Shown here: positions 15,442-23,280 of the stretch, piece by piece
Numbering within the stretch: position 1 is the stretch's first letter
Layout of the letters: every line of letters begins with the position of its first letter
NCBI GenBank assembly: GCA_036011785.1
Contig: DASCOB010000214.1
Span: 1 to 26,739 of the forward strand
DNA: 26,739 bases
Direction of reading: 5' to 3'
Source: CAJWGI01 sp036011785
GTDB lineage: Bacteria; Chloroflexota; Anaerolineae; Anaerolineales; UBA11657
Notes under the pieces: generated by a model
What the model was told of the DNA's origin: nothing
The model's input: the letters and a program-made list of their open reading frames with translations, nothing else
The model's database searches: none
Program-made: the position numbers and the translations under genes

Positions 15442-17400
15442 TCATGCGCCGCTGGGAACCGGAACCGGGTCTTTGCCCGTGGCGTCGGCGTCCTCTTCGT
15501 GCGCGTCTCCGCCGGCGTCAGCCTCGGCAGGCGGCGGGGTGGGGGGCGGCGGTTTCGGCGGGGGTACCGGTTCCCCTTTCCACAACGCCTCGAACTGCTC
15601 CATTTCCAGCGTTTCGTTCTGCAGTAGGTAGTTAGCCACCTCATCAAGCTTGGCGCGCTGTTTCTTCAGAAGCTTGCCCGCCAACTGGTGAGCGGTGCTC
15701 ACTAAAACGCGTACTTCCGCATCAATTTCTTCGGCCACCGATTCAGAGAAATCACGCTGCTCGCCGATTTCACGACCAAGGAACACCAGTTCCTCCTTCT
15801 TCCCGAATGCCATCGGGCCAAGTTTTTCGCTCATGCCCCAGCGGGTGACCATGCGCCGGGCGACGCTGGTTACCTGTTCGAGGTCGTTTGACGCGCCTGT
15901 GGTGACTTCGTCCTTGCTGAACACGAGCTCTTCAGCGGCGCGCCCTCCTAGCATGTACGCCAGACGCGCTTTGAGCTTCGACCGCGTGGCTAAGCGCTGG
16001 TCTTCATCATCAGTTAAATACCAGGTAAGCCCACCCGCGATGCCGCGCGGAATGATGGTGACTTTGCGCACCGGGTCCCCATCGGCCTGTGCACGTGCCA
16101 CGATGGCGTGGCCGGCCTCATGGTAGGCGGTGACCTTGCGCTCGCGCTCGGTCAGGATGCGGCTTTTACGCTCCGGGCCGAGTACCACTCGCTCAATTGC
16201 ATCTTCCATTTCTCGCATGCCAATCAATTTCTGGTTGCGTCGGGCGGCGAGAATCGCGGCCTCGTTCACTGTGTTTTCAATGTCGGCGCCAACGAATCCA
16301 GGGGTGGATTTTGCCAGTACGTCCAGCCGCACGTCGGGTGCCAGCGGTTTTCCGCGGACGTGCACTCCGAAAATCGCTTCACGCCCCAGAACATCCGGAC
16401 GGTCGAGCACCACGCGGCGATCAAAACGGCCGGGCCGCAACAGTGCCGGGTCGAGGATGTCGGGCCGGTTGGTGGCGGCGACGATTATCACGTTGGTGTC
16501 GGTGTCAAAACCATCCATCTCCACCAGAATCTGGTTCAAGGTCTGCTCACGTTCATCGTGGCTGCCGCCGAGGCCGGCGCCTCGCTGCCGGCCCACCGCG
16601 TCAATTTCATCCACGAAGACGATGCACGGGCTATGTCGCTTTGCCTGCTCGAAAAGATCTCGCACGCGGCTGGCGCCCACGCCGACGAACATTTCAACGA
16701 ACTCCGAACCGGAAATGGAAAAAAAGGGCACCCCGGCTTCTCCTGAGACCGCCTTTGCCATCAGAGTCTTTCCAGTGCCCGGTGAGCCGACTAGCATAAC
16801 GCCCTTGGGGATGCGCGCGCCGAGAGTGATGAATTTCTCCGGCTCTTTCAGGAACTCCACCACTTCGTACAGTTCCTCTTTGGCCTCGTCGATACCGGCG
16901 ACGTCGTCGAACGTGACCGTCGGTTGGTCCCCGGTAAACATGCGCGCGCGACTTTTTCCGAATGACAGAGCTTGATTATTGGTGCCCTGCGCCTGGCGCA
17001 GCATGAAGTAGATGAACCCTATTACGAAGACGGCGGGCAGCGTGTAGCTGAGGAGCACCATGATGTTGCCCCAATCGCTTGGCCGCTGCACCTCCCACTT
17101 CACGGACGCGCGTGCTTGGTCGCTGACACCCAGAGATGCGAACTGCTCCGGCGCGGTGGATGCGCTCTCCTTGCGTGTGATCGCCAGTTCATAGGGCGCA
17201 CCGGCGCGAAAATGCACGGTCAAGTCATCTTCCGCCACTACTACCTTCTGGACATTGCCACGCTCGATTTGTTGCGCCACCTCGCTTAGGCTCAGTTCGG
17301 TTTTCGGCGTAGATTGTGCGCGCACCGAGTAGAGTATCGCGCCCAGAGCCACCAGAATGAGCAAGTATACAAACGAGTTTCGCATGCGGGGGTTTTCCAC
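15442..17400 (-). CDS. ftsH: ATP-dependent zinc metalloprotease FtsH
   Basis: FtsH is a membrane-bound AAA+ protease that extracts and degrades misfolded membrane proteins and selected regulators. The protein has 652 residues. Membrane segments lie at about 9-26 and 112-134, flanking the small external domain. The AAA+ module has Walker A GSPGTGKT (205-212), Walker B VFVDEID (261-267) and the pore loop around FVGVGASRVRDLF. The zinc site is HEAGH (427-431). The last 45 residues form a Pro/Glu/Asp-rich tail beyond the peptidase domain, which is unusual in length. The GTG start at 17400 follows GGAG by seven bases and a TGGTATAAT promoter upstream. The gene follows the kinase gene on the same strand. 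Confidence 0.97.
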   Translation of the reverse strand: MENPRMRNSFVYLLILVALGAILYSVRAQSTPKTELSLSEVAQQIERGNVQKVVVAEDDLTVHFRAGAPYELAITRKESASTAPEQFASLGVSDQARASVKWEVQRPSDWGNIMVLLSYTLPAVFVIGFIYFMLRQAQGTNNQALSFGKSRARMFTGDQPTVTFDDVAGIDEAKEELYEVVEFLKEPEKFITLGARIPKGVMLVGSPGTGKTLMAKAVSGEAGVPFFSISGSEFVEMFVGVGASRVRDLFEQAKRHSPCIVFVDEIDAVGRQRGAGLGGSHDEREQTLNQILVEMDGFDTDTNVIIVAATNRPDILDPALLRPGRFDRRVVLDRPDVLGREAIFGVHVRGKPLAPDVRLDVLAKSTPGFVGADIENTVNEAAILAARRNQKLIGMREMEDAIERVVLGPERKSRILTERERKVTAYHEAGHAIVARAQADGDPVRKVTIIPRGIAGGLTWYLTDDEDQRLATRSKLKARLAYMLGGRAAEELVFSKDEVTTGASNDLEQVTSVARRMVTRWGMSEKLGPMAFGKKEELVFLGREIGEQRDFSESVAEEIDAEVRVLVSTAHQLAGKLLKKQRAKLDEVANYLLQNETLEMEQFEALWKGEPVPPPKPPPPTPPPAEADAGGDAHEEDADATGKDPVPVPSGA

Positions 17401-17436
17401 TGTTAGTCTCCGTCGTTAGCCTTCAGCGTTGCAACC

Positions 17437-17445
17437 ATTATACCA
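17437..17445 (-). promoter_or_regulatory. ftsH promoter (extended -10)
   Basis: TGGTATAAT on the minus strand, with perfect TATAAT at 17437-17442, lies 37 bases upstream of the ftsH start. The -35 is weak. The predicted start site falls inside a GTTGCAAC palindrome (17428-17435), which also occurs at the rfb operon start site. Confidence 0.55.
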
Positions 17446-17475
17446 AGTTTGAGTGCCCTTTCCGTAAGACATTCG

Positions 17476-18576
17476 TTAATTCGCGGATAGCAAGAATGGT
17501 GCCAGTCTCCAGAAGACGCGCGTCCATAGGGCCAGCAACCCAAGCACCAGCAGCGCCGCGCTGGCGCCAAGCAGATAGGTGACCCAGTCAACCTCCGCGG
17601 CACCGCCCGCATCGGCTGCGCGCGTTGCGCCGGTGGCGATAATGTGCGCGTCAAGCTCGTCGGAGTTCAACGCAAGGAATGGTCGCGTGGCCTGCGCGCC
17701 CTGGTCACGAAAGGTTATGAGTACATGCCCGAGGTGCTCAGCGGTGCGGTAGCGGGCGGAGGGCTCTTTTGCCAGCACTTTAGCGATAATCTCAGCCACC
17801 GTGTCCGGGATGGCGGGGTTTTGGCCGCGGATGTCGGGCGCGTCGGCGTGCACGTGCATATGACCGAGCACGTGCGCGTCGGGCGCGTCAAAGGGTAGCC
17901 GGCCGGTGAGCATTTCGAAGAGCAGTACACCGATGGAATAAACATCAGAGGCCGGTGTTGCCGGTGAACCCTGCGCCTGTTCCGGGGAAAAATAATGCGG
18001 CGTACCGAACAACGTGGCGCTGGTTTCGATTGGCTGAGTGGCGCTCAGCAGGCGCGAGATGCCGAAGTCGGCCACCTTCACCTTGCCGTCCGGAGTCACG
18101 AGGATGTTCTGCGGCTTGATGTCGCAGTGCACCAGTCCGTGCCGATGAGCGTGACCTACGCCGGCACAAATCTGGATGGCATAATCCAGGGTATGCTCAA
18201 TACTGAACGGCGCGTCGAGGCGAATGTGTGATTTAAAATCCTCTCCGGCCACGTGCTCCAGCACCATGTAATGGCGATGCCGGTCACTGCCGACATCATG
18301 CACCGCCACTACGTTTGGGTGGCTGAGATGGGCGACTGCGCGCGCCTCGCGCAAAAATTGCTTCACAAGGTCTTGCTCTTCGGCCAGATCTTCGCGCAGC
18401 ACCTTTATCGCCACCACGCGGCGCAGGGCGATGTCCTCGGCTCTGTACACATGCGCCATGCCACCCACGCCCTCTCGTTCCTTGAGTTCATAGCGCCGGT
18501 TGAGTATTTTGTGATCGCCCGAACTGGTTGATGGTGCGGGGTTTTGCGCGTTCATTCCAAAGCTATTGTACTGCAT
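17476..18576 (-). CDS. Membrane-anchored Ser/Thr protein kinase (PknB-like, no PASTA)
   Basis: This 366-residue protein has a Hanks-type kinase domain (about 28-295). The glycine loop is EGVGGMAHVY, the ATP-anchoring Lys58 is in VVAIKVL, the catalytic loop is HCDIKPQN (150-157, Asp152), DFG is at 170-172 and the activation region runs into GTPHYFSPEQ. The loop is non-RD, with Cys before the catalytic Asp. One membrane segment (about 332-356) is followed by only ten or so residues, so there is no external sensor domain. Met1 lies upstream of a possible TACAAT -10; if that promoter is used, Met8 (ATG at 18555) is the start and the mRNA is nearly leaderless. The targets are unknown. Confidence 0.93.
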   Translation of the reverse strand: MQYNSFGMNAQNPAPSTSSGDHKILNRRYELKEREGVGGMAHVYRAEDIALRRVVAIKVLREDLAEEQDLVKQFLREARAVAHLSHPNVVAVHDVGSDRHRHYMVLEHVAGEDFKSHIRLDAPFSIEHTLDYAIQICAGVGHAHRHGLVHCDIKPQNILVTPDGKVKVADFGISRLLSATQPIETSATLFGTPHYFSPEQAQGSPATPASDVYSIGVLLFEMLTGRLPFDAPDAHVLGHMHVHADAPDIRGQNPAIPDTVAEIIAKVLAKEPSARYRTAEHLGHVLITFRDQGAQATRPFLALNSDELDAHIIATGATRAADAGGAAEVDWVTYLLGASAALLVLGLLALWTRVFWRLAPFLLSAN

Positions 18577-18592
18577 AGAAAAAGCAGAGCAA
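18565..18592 (-). promoter_or_regulatory. Possible kinase promoter giving a near-leaderless mRNA
   Basis: On the minus strand TTGCTC (18587-18592), a 16-bp spacer and TACAAT (18565-18570) predict a start near 18558, three bases before the ATG at 18555. No Shine-Dalgarno is present there. The -35 is weak (three of six). Confidence 0.3.
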
Positions 18593-18618
18593 AGCTGTGG
18601 CGGGAGGCCGGGCTCCTG

Positions 18619-18627
18619 TGCTATAAT
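18619..18627 (+). promoter_or_regulatory. secG promoter (extended -10)
   Basis: TGCTATAAT (TATAAT at 18622-18627) stands 32 bases before the secG start. The -35 region has no match. The 9-mer is identical to two other promoter elements in the window. Confidence 0.6.
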
Positions 18628-18658
18628 CCGCGCGACGAATTACGCGAGGCCGGCACGC

Positions 18659-18883
18659 ATGAATGTAACAATGAATTACGCGCAGATTGTAATCTCCGTG
18701 GCGCTGATTGCGGCCATTGTGCTGCAGAGCAAAGGTGCCGGTCTGGGCGGCCTGACCGGCGCGACGGAGGGAAGCGTCTTCCGCGCGCGGCGGGGCGTGG
18801 AAAAACTGCTTTTCAATGTCACCATCGGTCTGGCGGTCGCCTTTTTCGTCACCGCGATTATCAACGTGATGGTGAACGGCTGA
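18659..18883 (+). CDS. secG: Preprotein translocase subunit SecG
   Basis: SecG is the small accessory subunit of the SecYEG protein-export channel. From ATG at 18659 the protein has 74 residues: a first membrane helix (YAQIVISVALIAAIVLQ), then the conserved linker SKGAGLGGLTGATEGSVFRARRG, and a second helix (LLFNVTIGLAVAFFVTAIINVM). The QSKGAGLG and GLTG signature is diagnostic. The frame is open further upstream, but the promoter lies within that extension, so the later start is correct. A second ATG four codons in (18671) is possible. Its own promoter and terminator make it a single-gene unit. Confidence 0.93.
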   Translation: MNVTMNYAQIVISVALIAAIVLQSKGAGLGGLTGATEGSVFRARRGVEKLLFNVTIGLAVAFFVTAIINVMVNG

Positions 18884-18966
18884 GCAGTTTGCCGACCTGT
18901 ACCCCGCCGAGGCATGCGGCGACTGGTTCCGCGGACTTGGTGACAGCGGCCGGACTCACGAATAAC

Positions 18967-19003
18967 GGGGTGTTTCCGCAGGGATGCGGGGACGCCCTTT
19001 TTT
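18967..19003 (+). terminator. Intrinsic terminator after secG
   Basis: A compound hairpin with core CCGCA-GGGA-TGCGG (18976-18989) is extended by GGG..TGT pairing with ACG..CCC and followed by six T (18998-19003). It ends just before the start region of the next gene. Confidence 0.75.
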
Positions 19004-19022
19004 CATGGACGCGGGGGTTCAC

Positions 19023-20714
19023 ATGCGCAGGATAAGACCCCATATAACGGTCGCCATCGCCGGTCTGACACTGGTGGGGGCGCTGCTTTACTCGCAGTCT
19101 CTCGGGCTCAAAGCGTCATTTTCGCCTGCCCCCGGGGGCACATTCGTCGAAGGCGTCATCGGGACGCCTCACGAACTGAACCCGCTGCTTTTCTCCACAT
19201 ACGCGGCTGACCGCGACATCACCCGGCTGGTGTATGCGGGTATGATGCGCCTGGATTCGAGCGTGCAACCGACACCAGATCTAGCCGAAAGCTGGGCGGT
19301 GAGCGCGGATGGCCTCGCGTACACTTTCGTCTTGCGCTCCGGATTGCGCTGGCACGATGGCGCCCCGCTCTCTCTGGACGATGTCATTTTCACCATTGGT
19401 CTGCTCCAGGCAGCCGATTACCCTGGCCCGGCCGACATCGGCGCGCTCTGGAAGCAGGTTTCTGTGGCGAAGCTCAACGCCACTACGCTTAAACTAACTC
19501 TGCCGGAACCCTTTGCGCCGTTCCTCGACCACACCACCTTTCCGGTGCTGCCGGCGCACAGATTCTCGGGCATTCGCTCGGCCGACCTCAGCCTGCATCC
19601 GGCGAACGAAAACCCGGTGGGGGCGGGCCCGTTTCGCGTGGAGCGGTTGTTGCGCAATGAGAGCGGGCAAGCGGTTGAGGCGCTGCTGGCGGTCAATCCT
19701 TATTACCATGGCCAGTCTCCAATGCTGACCCACGTCAGGTTGCTTTTTTTTCCGGACGAGGCCAGCGCGATAGAGGCGCTGCGGCAGGGGGAAATAATGG
19801 GCGTCGGCGGATTGAGCAATGTTGCCGCCAGCGCCTTTTTGCCCGAAAGCGACTACGATATCTTTTCCGCGCTGTTGCCCGAATATAGGATGATACTGTT
19901 TAACCAGCAGAATGCAGCTCTCCCATTCTTCCGGGACAAGAAAGTGCGTCAGGCGTTGCTCGCGGGCTTAAACCGCGAGCGGCTGGTGGAAGAGGCGCTC
20001 GCCGGGCAGGCAGTGGTGGCCAATGGTCCAATCCTGCCGGGAACCTGGGCGGTTAATGACCAGTTGCGGCAGGTGGATTACGACCCGCAGCGCGCGGCCG
20101 GCCTGTTGCAGGCGGGACGCTGGGACCTCCCCGAAAACGCGCTTCCGGGCGGCGAGAATTTCGTGCGCCAGAAAAACGGAAAGCCGCTTGCCTTCGACCT
20201 GCTGGTGCCTAACGATGCACGTTCTGTCGCGCTGGGGCAGATGGCGGTGGAAGACTGGGCGCAGCTCGGCGTTCGCGTTTCCCTGAAAGCGGCTCTCCCG
20301 GCCACTCTTCAGGCTGAATACCTAGAGCCGCGCCGCTTTCAGGCAATCATGGTGCACTTGAGCCTGCAGCGCACCCCGGACCCGGACCCGTATTCCTTCT
20401 GGCACCAGACTGAGATCGAGAGCGGGCAGAACTACAGCGGTTACGACAATCGCATGATGAGCGAGCTGCTGGAGCAGGCCCGTACCACTCCCTCGAGCGC
20501 GGCGCGGGCGCGGCTGTACCGCTCGTTCCAAGATCGCTTTATGGATGAAACCCCGGCGTTATTGCTCTACCATCCGGTCTATTCTTATGTCGTCAGTCGC
20601 GCGGTGAACGGCGTGCAGTTGGGCCCGCTGCTGCAGCCGGCGGATCGTTTCAACGCAATCGCCAACTGGTACATCGTCATCCGGCGGGTGGTGGGGGCTG
20701 CCGCCGGCGGCTAG
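19023..20714 (+). CDS. ABC transporter substrate-binding protein, family 5 (peptide/nickel type)
   Basis: This is an extracytoplasmic solute-binding protein, 563 residues from ATG at 19023. A signal segment or anchor (about 8-28, ITVAIAGLTLVGALLYS) precedes the SBP family-5 body, marked by GTPHELNPLL, the SWAVSADGLAYTF segment and LRWHDGAPLSLDDVIFT, and later by RQALLAGLNRERLVEEAL. I chose this start because GGGGG lies six bases upstream; an ATG at 19005 falls right after the T-run of the previous terminator. No permease or ATPase genes are adjacent, so it may serve a transporter encoded elsewhere. The ligand is unknown; oligopeptides are the most common. Its stop shares CTAG with the convergent neighbour. 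Confidence 0.88.
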   Translation: MRRIRPHITVAIAGLTLVGALLYSQSLGLKASFSPAPGGTFVEGVIGTPHELNPLLFSTYAADRDITRLVYAGMMRLDSSVQPTPDLAESWAVSADGLAYTFVLRSGLRWHDGAPLSLDDVIFTIGLLQAADYPGPADIGALWKQVSVAKLNATTLKLTLPEPFAPFLDHTTFPVLPAHRFSGIRSADLSLHPANENPVGAGPFRVERLLRNESGQAVEALLAVNPYYHGQSPMLTHVRLLFFPDEASAIEALRQGEIMGVGGLSNVAASAFLPESDYDIFSALLPEYRMILFNQQNAALPFFRDKKVRQALLAGLNRERLVEEALAGQAVVANGPILPGTWAVNDQLRQVDYDPQRAAGLLQAGRWDLPENALPGGENFVRQKNGKPLAFDLLVPNDARSVALGQMAVEDWAQLGVRVSLKAALPATLQAEYLEPRRFQAIMVHLSLQRTPDPDPYSFWHQTEIESGQNYSGYDNRMMSELLEQARTTPSSAARARLYRSFQDRFMDETPALLLYHPVYSYVVSRAVNGVQLGPLLQPADRFNAIANWYIVIRRVVGAAAGG

Positions 20715-23179
20715 TTTGCTGCGTAAAGGTGCCGGTATACGGCGTAGTGCTCCGCGATGCGGCGCACATAGTCCTGGGGTTGCTTCAGCCGGATGATTTC
20801 GACCAACAAGTCGTAATCGTCCCCAGCAAGTCGCTGCCAGATTGAAGTGTTGCCTGGCCCGGCGTTGTAGGCGACTAGCGCGGCGTACAGGTTGCCATCA
20901 AAAATGTCGCGCTGTTCATCCAGGTAAAAAGCCCCAAAGGCAACGTTTACGTACGGGCGATAAAGGTCGGCACTGTCATAAGCTGGCCAGCGCAACTGTC
21001 GGGCGATGTATTCGCCCGTGGGCGGGATGACCTGCATCAGCCCCTGCGCGTAAGCCGATGAAGTGACTTGCCCTTGAAACAGGCTCTCCTGACGGATGAG
21101 GGCATAAACCAGCAGCGGGTCGAGGTCATATCCCGCGGAGACCGGTTCTATAAGGTCGAGGTAGTACAGCCCGTAGCGAAGGTGGGTGATGAACTTTGGC
21201 GCATTGAATGGGTTGCTCAACCCCAGCGCATCCATGCAGTGGCGCCCCGCCCAGATGGAACCGTAGTAGTATCCCAAATCTCTGTAAGCCAGCGCGAGTT
21301 GATATGACGCTAGGGCATCGTCCTGGTAAGCATTGCGCAGACTGTCGAGTTCGTCGCGGGCATCCTCAAAGAGACCCAGACGCCAGAGCGTGCTGCCGCG
21401 CCTCCAGCGCGCATCCGCAGCCAACCCCTGTGACAGCCTTCCCAGATTGTGTTCGGGCACACCGAGGCGGGTAGCCAGCCAGGCCTCGGCTTCGCCTTGC
21501 GCCTCTGGGGCGCCGGCCGATTCGAAATCAACCACCGGCTTAGGGCTGAACGGCGCTGCCCCGGCTGCCAGTTCACGGGCACGCAGGCCGTAATAGCCGT
21601 GTGGGTCGGTCGTGCTGGCCGCTTCCCAGGCCTCGGCGGCGAGGTTCTCGTTCCCGTTTTGCGCGTGTGCTTTGCCCGTCCACAAAAGTGCGGCCGCGAT
21701 TTCATCAATGTCAACGTGAGAGAAGCTGCCGGCCTGAACGAAGCGGGGAATGGAATCAGAGTATTCTCCCTGACGGTACAGACTGATGCCGGAGAGAAAA
21801 GCGGCTCTTGGCGCCAGATGGGATTGGGGATACTCATCGGCGACGCGGCCCCACAGAGTTGCCGCAAGCTGCAAGTCGGCGTCGCGCTCGGCCACGCGGC
21901 CGGCATCAAAGAGAGCCTCGGGGGCGGTGCTGTGGCCCGGGGCGCTTTTGACTGCGTTTAGCAGGGTGGCGATCGCGCCCGAGTAGTTTTCGTCCCATCC
22001 CCACTGCGTATAGGCCAGTTCAAGCGCGGCCTCTACCCGGAGCGGGTCACCGGGATGGGTCTGAATTATCTCCAGCAAATGTGTTTTTGCGGCAGGTATG
22101 TTTTCCTGCGCGCGATAAGACAACGCCATGTAATAGTGCACGCGCGCATCGTGTGTGGGATTAGCGTCCAGGTAGCGCCGAAACGCGAGCGCGGCTGGCG
22201 TGTATTGCTCGGCGTAATAATCTACTAGGCCGCGCTGGAATTCGGCCACTGGCGTGCCGTAACTAAGCAGCTCCACCAGCGAGAGGTAGGCGTAATAAGA
22301 ATCGGGGTAAGTGTTTACGGCGTGCGCGTAGTATGACGAGGCGGCGGTGTAGTCGCCGGCGGCGGCGCGGGCCTGCGCCCGTTCATAATCCATGCGCGCG
22401 CGCGTGGCCGCGTATTGCGTACTGTGGTCAACCAGATCGAATAGGGAGATTGCGCCGTCAATGTCGCCGGCCGCCTGCAGGGATTCTGCTCTGTCGAGCA
22501 GCAGGAAATTGATGTTCCCTCCGCGGTCGGCGAGCAGCGCGGCTTGGTAATCCTCGGCCGCCGTACTGTACTCGGCCAGGCCCCGGTGTGCATCGCCGAT
22601 TAGTTCGAGCACGTAAGAATCAATCACACCGGGACTGTCTTCGAGATACTCATTGAACCGGTTGATCGCGGCATTCTTGTTTCCGAGGGTCAGGTTAGCG
22701 GAGCCAAGCAGAAAACGGGCATCAGCAATGTTGTCCGCATCCGGGTGGGCAGCGATGAATTCTTCTAGGGTTTCGGCTGCAGCCCATATTGCGCCGCTAC
22801 GGAGGTAGCTGGTGGCGAGACCCAGGTGTGCAGCAGCGTGGGCAGTCTCAACCTCCGCAGTTGATTGCAGCGCCGCCAGATAGCCATTGATGGCTGCCTG
22901 ATAGTTTCCGTTGCGCAGCGCGCGCTCGCCGGCCTCTATGCGCGCCTGTGGGGGTTGCGTTGGTTGTGGTGTGGGCGCTACCGTAGCTGTGCTTTTTGCG
23001 GTGGCCGCGCTTTGCGTGCGGGTGGTTTCATCCGGTGCGGCCGTCAGGGCGATTTCGGTTTCCGGGGGTGGGGTGGCGGAGGTGGCCGCCGGAGGGCTCT
23101 GCGCGCAGGCGCTGGCGGCAAGAAATGCGCCCGAGATCAGCAAACGCGGGATGGTGGGCATCGGCGGGCAGTTTACCAT
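20711..23179 (-). CDS. Lytic transglycosylase lipoprotein with TPR repeats
   Basis: This 822-residue protein cleaves peptidoglycan glycan strands. It begins with a signal peptide ending in ASAC, a permissive lipobox (Cys26), then a Thr/Pro/Ala-rich linker to about 75. A long array of TPR-like helical repeats (about 80-650) follows, and then a C-terminal SLT domain. In the SLT domain the catalytic Glu is in ALIRQESLF (Glu698), followed by GLMQVIPPTG (713 on) and AYNAGPG (770-776), all family hallmarks. The architecture resembles Slt70-type enzymes. The start may be Met7 (23161), which gives a more typical signal peptide. It is divergent from the dideoxysugar operon. Confidence 0.92.
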   Translation of the reverse strand: MVNCPPMPTIPRLLISGAFLAASACAQSPPAATSATPPPETEIALTAAPDETTRTQSAATAKSTATVAPTPQPTQPPQARIEAGERALRNGNYQAAINGYLAALQSTAEVETAHAAAHLGLATSYLRSGAIWAAAETLEEFIAAHPDADNIADARFLLGSANLTLGNKNAAINRFNEYLEDSPGVIDSYVLELIGDAHRGLAEYSTAAEDYQAALLADRGGNINFLLLDRAESLQAAGDIDGAISLFDLVDHSTQYAATRARMDYERAQARAAAGDYTAASSYYAHAVNTYPDSYYAYLSLVELLSYGTPVAEFQRGLVDYYAEQYTPAALAFRRYLDANPTHDARVHYYMALSYRAQENIPAAKTHLLEIIQTHPGDPLRVEAALELAYTQWGWDENYSGAIATLLNAVKSAPGHSTAPEALFDAGRVAERDADLQLAATLWGRVADEYPQSHLAPRAAFLSGISLYRQGEYSDSIPRFVQAGSFSHVDIDEIAAALLWTGKAHAQNGNENLAAEAWEAASTTDPHGYYGLRARELAAGAAPFSPKPVVDFESAGAPEAQGEAEAWLATRLGVPEHNLGRLSQGLAADARWRRGSTLWRLGLFEDARDELDSLRNAYQDDALASYQLALAYRDLGYYYGSIWAGRHCMDALGLSNPFNAPKFITHLRYGLYYLDLIEPVSAGYDLDPLLVYALIRQESLFQGQVTSSAYAQGLMQVIPPTGEYIARQLRWPAYDSADLYRPYVNVAFGAFYLDEQRDIFDGNLYAALVAYNAGPGNTSIWQRLAGDDYDLLVEIIRLKQPQDYVRRIAEHYAVYRHLYAAN

Positions 23180-23185
23180 GCTTCG

Positions 23186-23214
23186 TTGACATTAACATGC
23201 GCGTCTGATATGAT
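23186..23214 (+). promoter_or_regulatory. Near-consensus promoter of the dideoxysugar operon
   Basis: TTGACA (23186-23191, perfect -35), an exact 17-bp spacer and TATGAT (23209-23214, five of six) preceded by TGA (extended -10). It is the strongest promoter match in the window. The predicted start is about 23221, at a GTTGCAAC palindrome (23221-23228). Confidence 0.8.
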
Positions 23215-23233
23215 TTCCGTGTTGCAACTGCAG

Positions 23234-23259
23234 CGCTCTCGGTGGCCGAGAGCGTTTTT
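23234..23259 (+). terminator. Promoter-proximal intrinsic terminator / attenuator
   Basis: CGCTCTCGG (23234-23242) pairs perfectly with CCGAGAGCG (23246-23254) across a three-base loop, followed directly by five T (23255-23259). It begins only about 13 bases after the predicted start site and lies before the first gene, so most transcripts should stop at about 40 bases unless termination is overcome. Confidence 0.75.
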
Positions 23260-23280
23260 CGCGAATCAGAGACCTTTCTC

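Noticed and set aside
17451..17456. GAGTGC near the ftsH promoter, resembling half of the CIRCE heat-shock operator
   Set aside because: Only one half-site is present; the matching inverted half at nine-base spacing is missing.
18884..18966. Possible tRNA or small RNA between secG and the binding protein
   Set aside because: No tRNA arms are present; the structured part is explained by the intrinsic terminator.
23242..23280. GTG at 23242 as the rfbF start
   Set aside because: It lies within the terminator hairpin, lacks a Shine-Dalgarno and adds residues not seen in the family; TTG at 23281 fits the family length better, although the choice is not certain.
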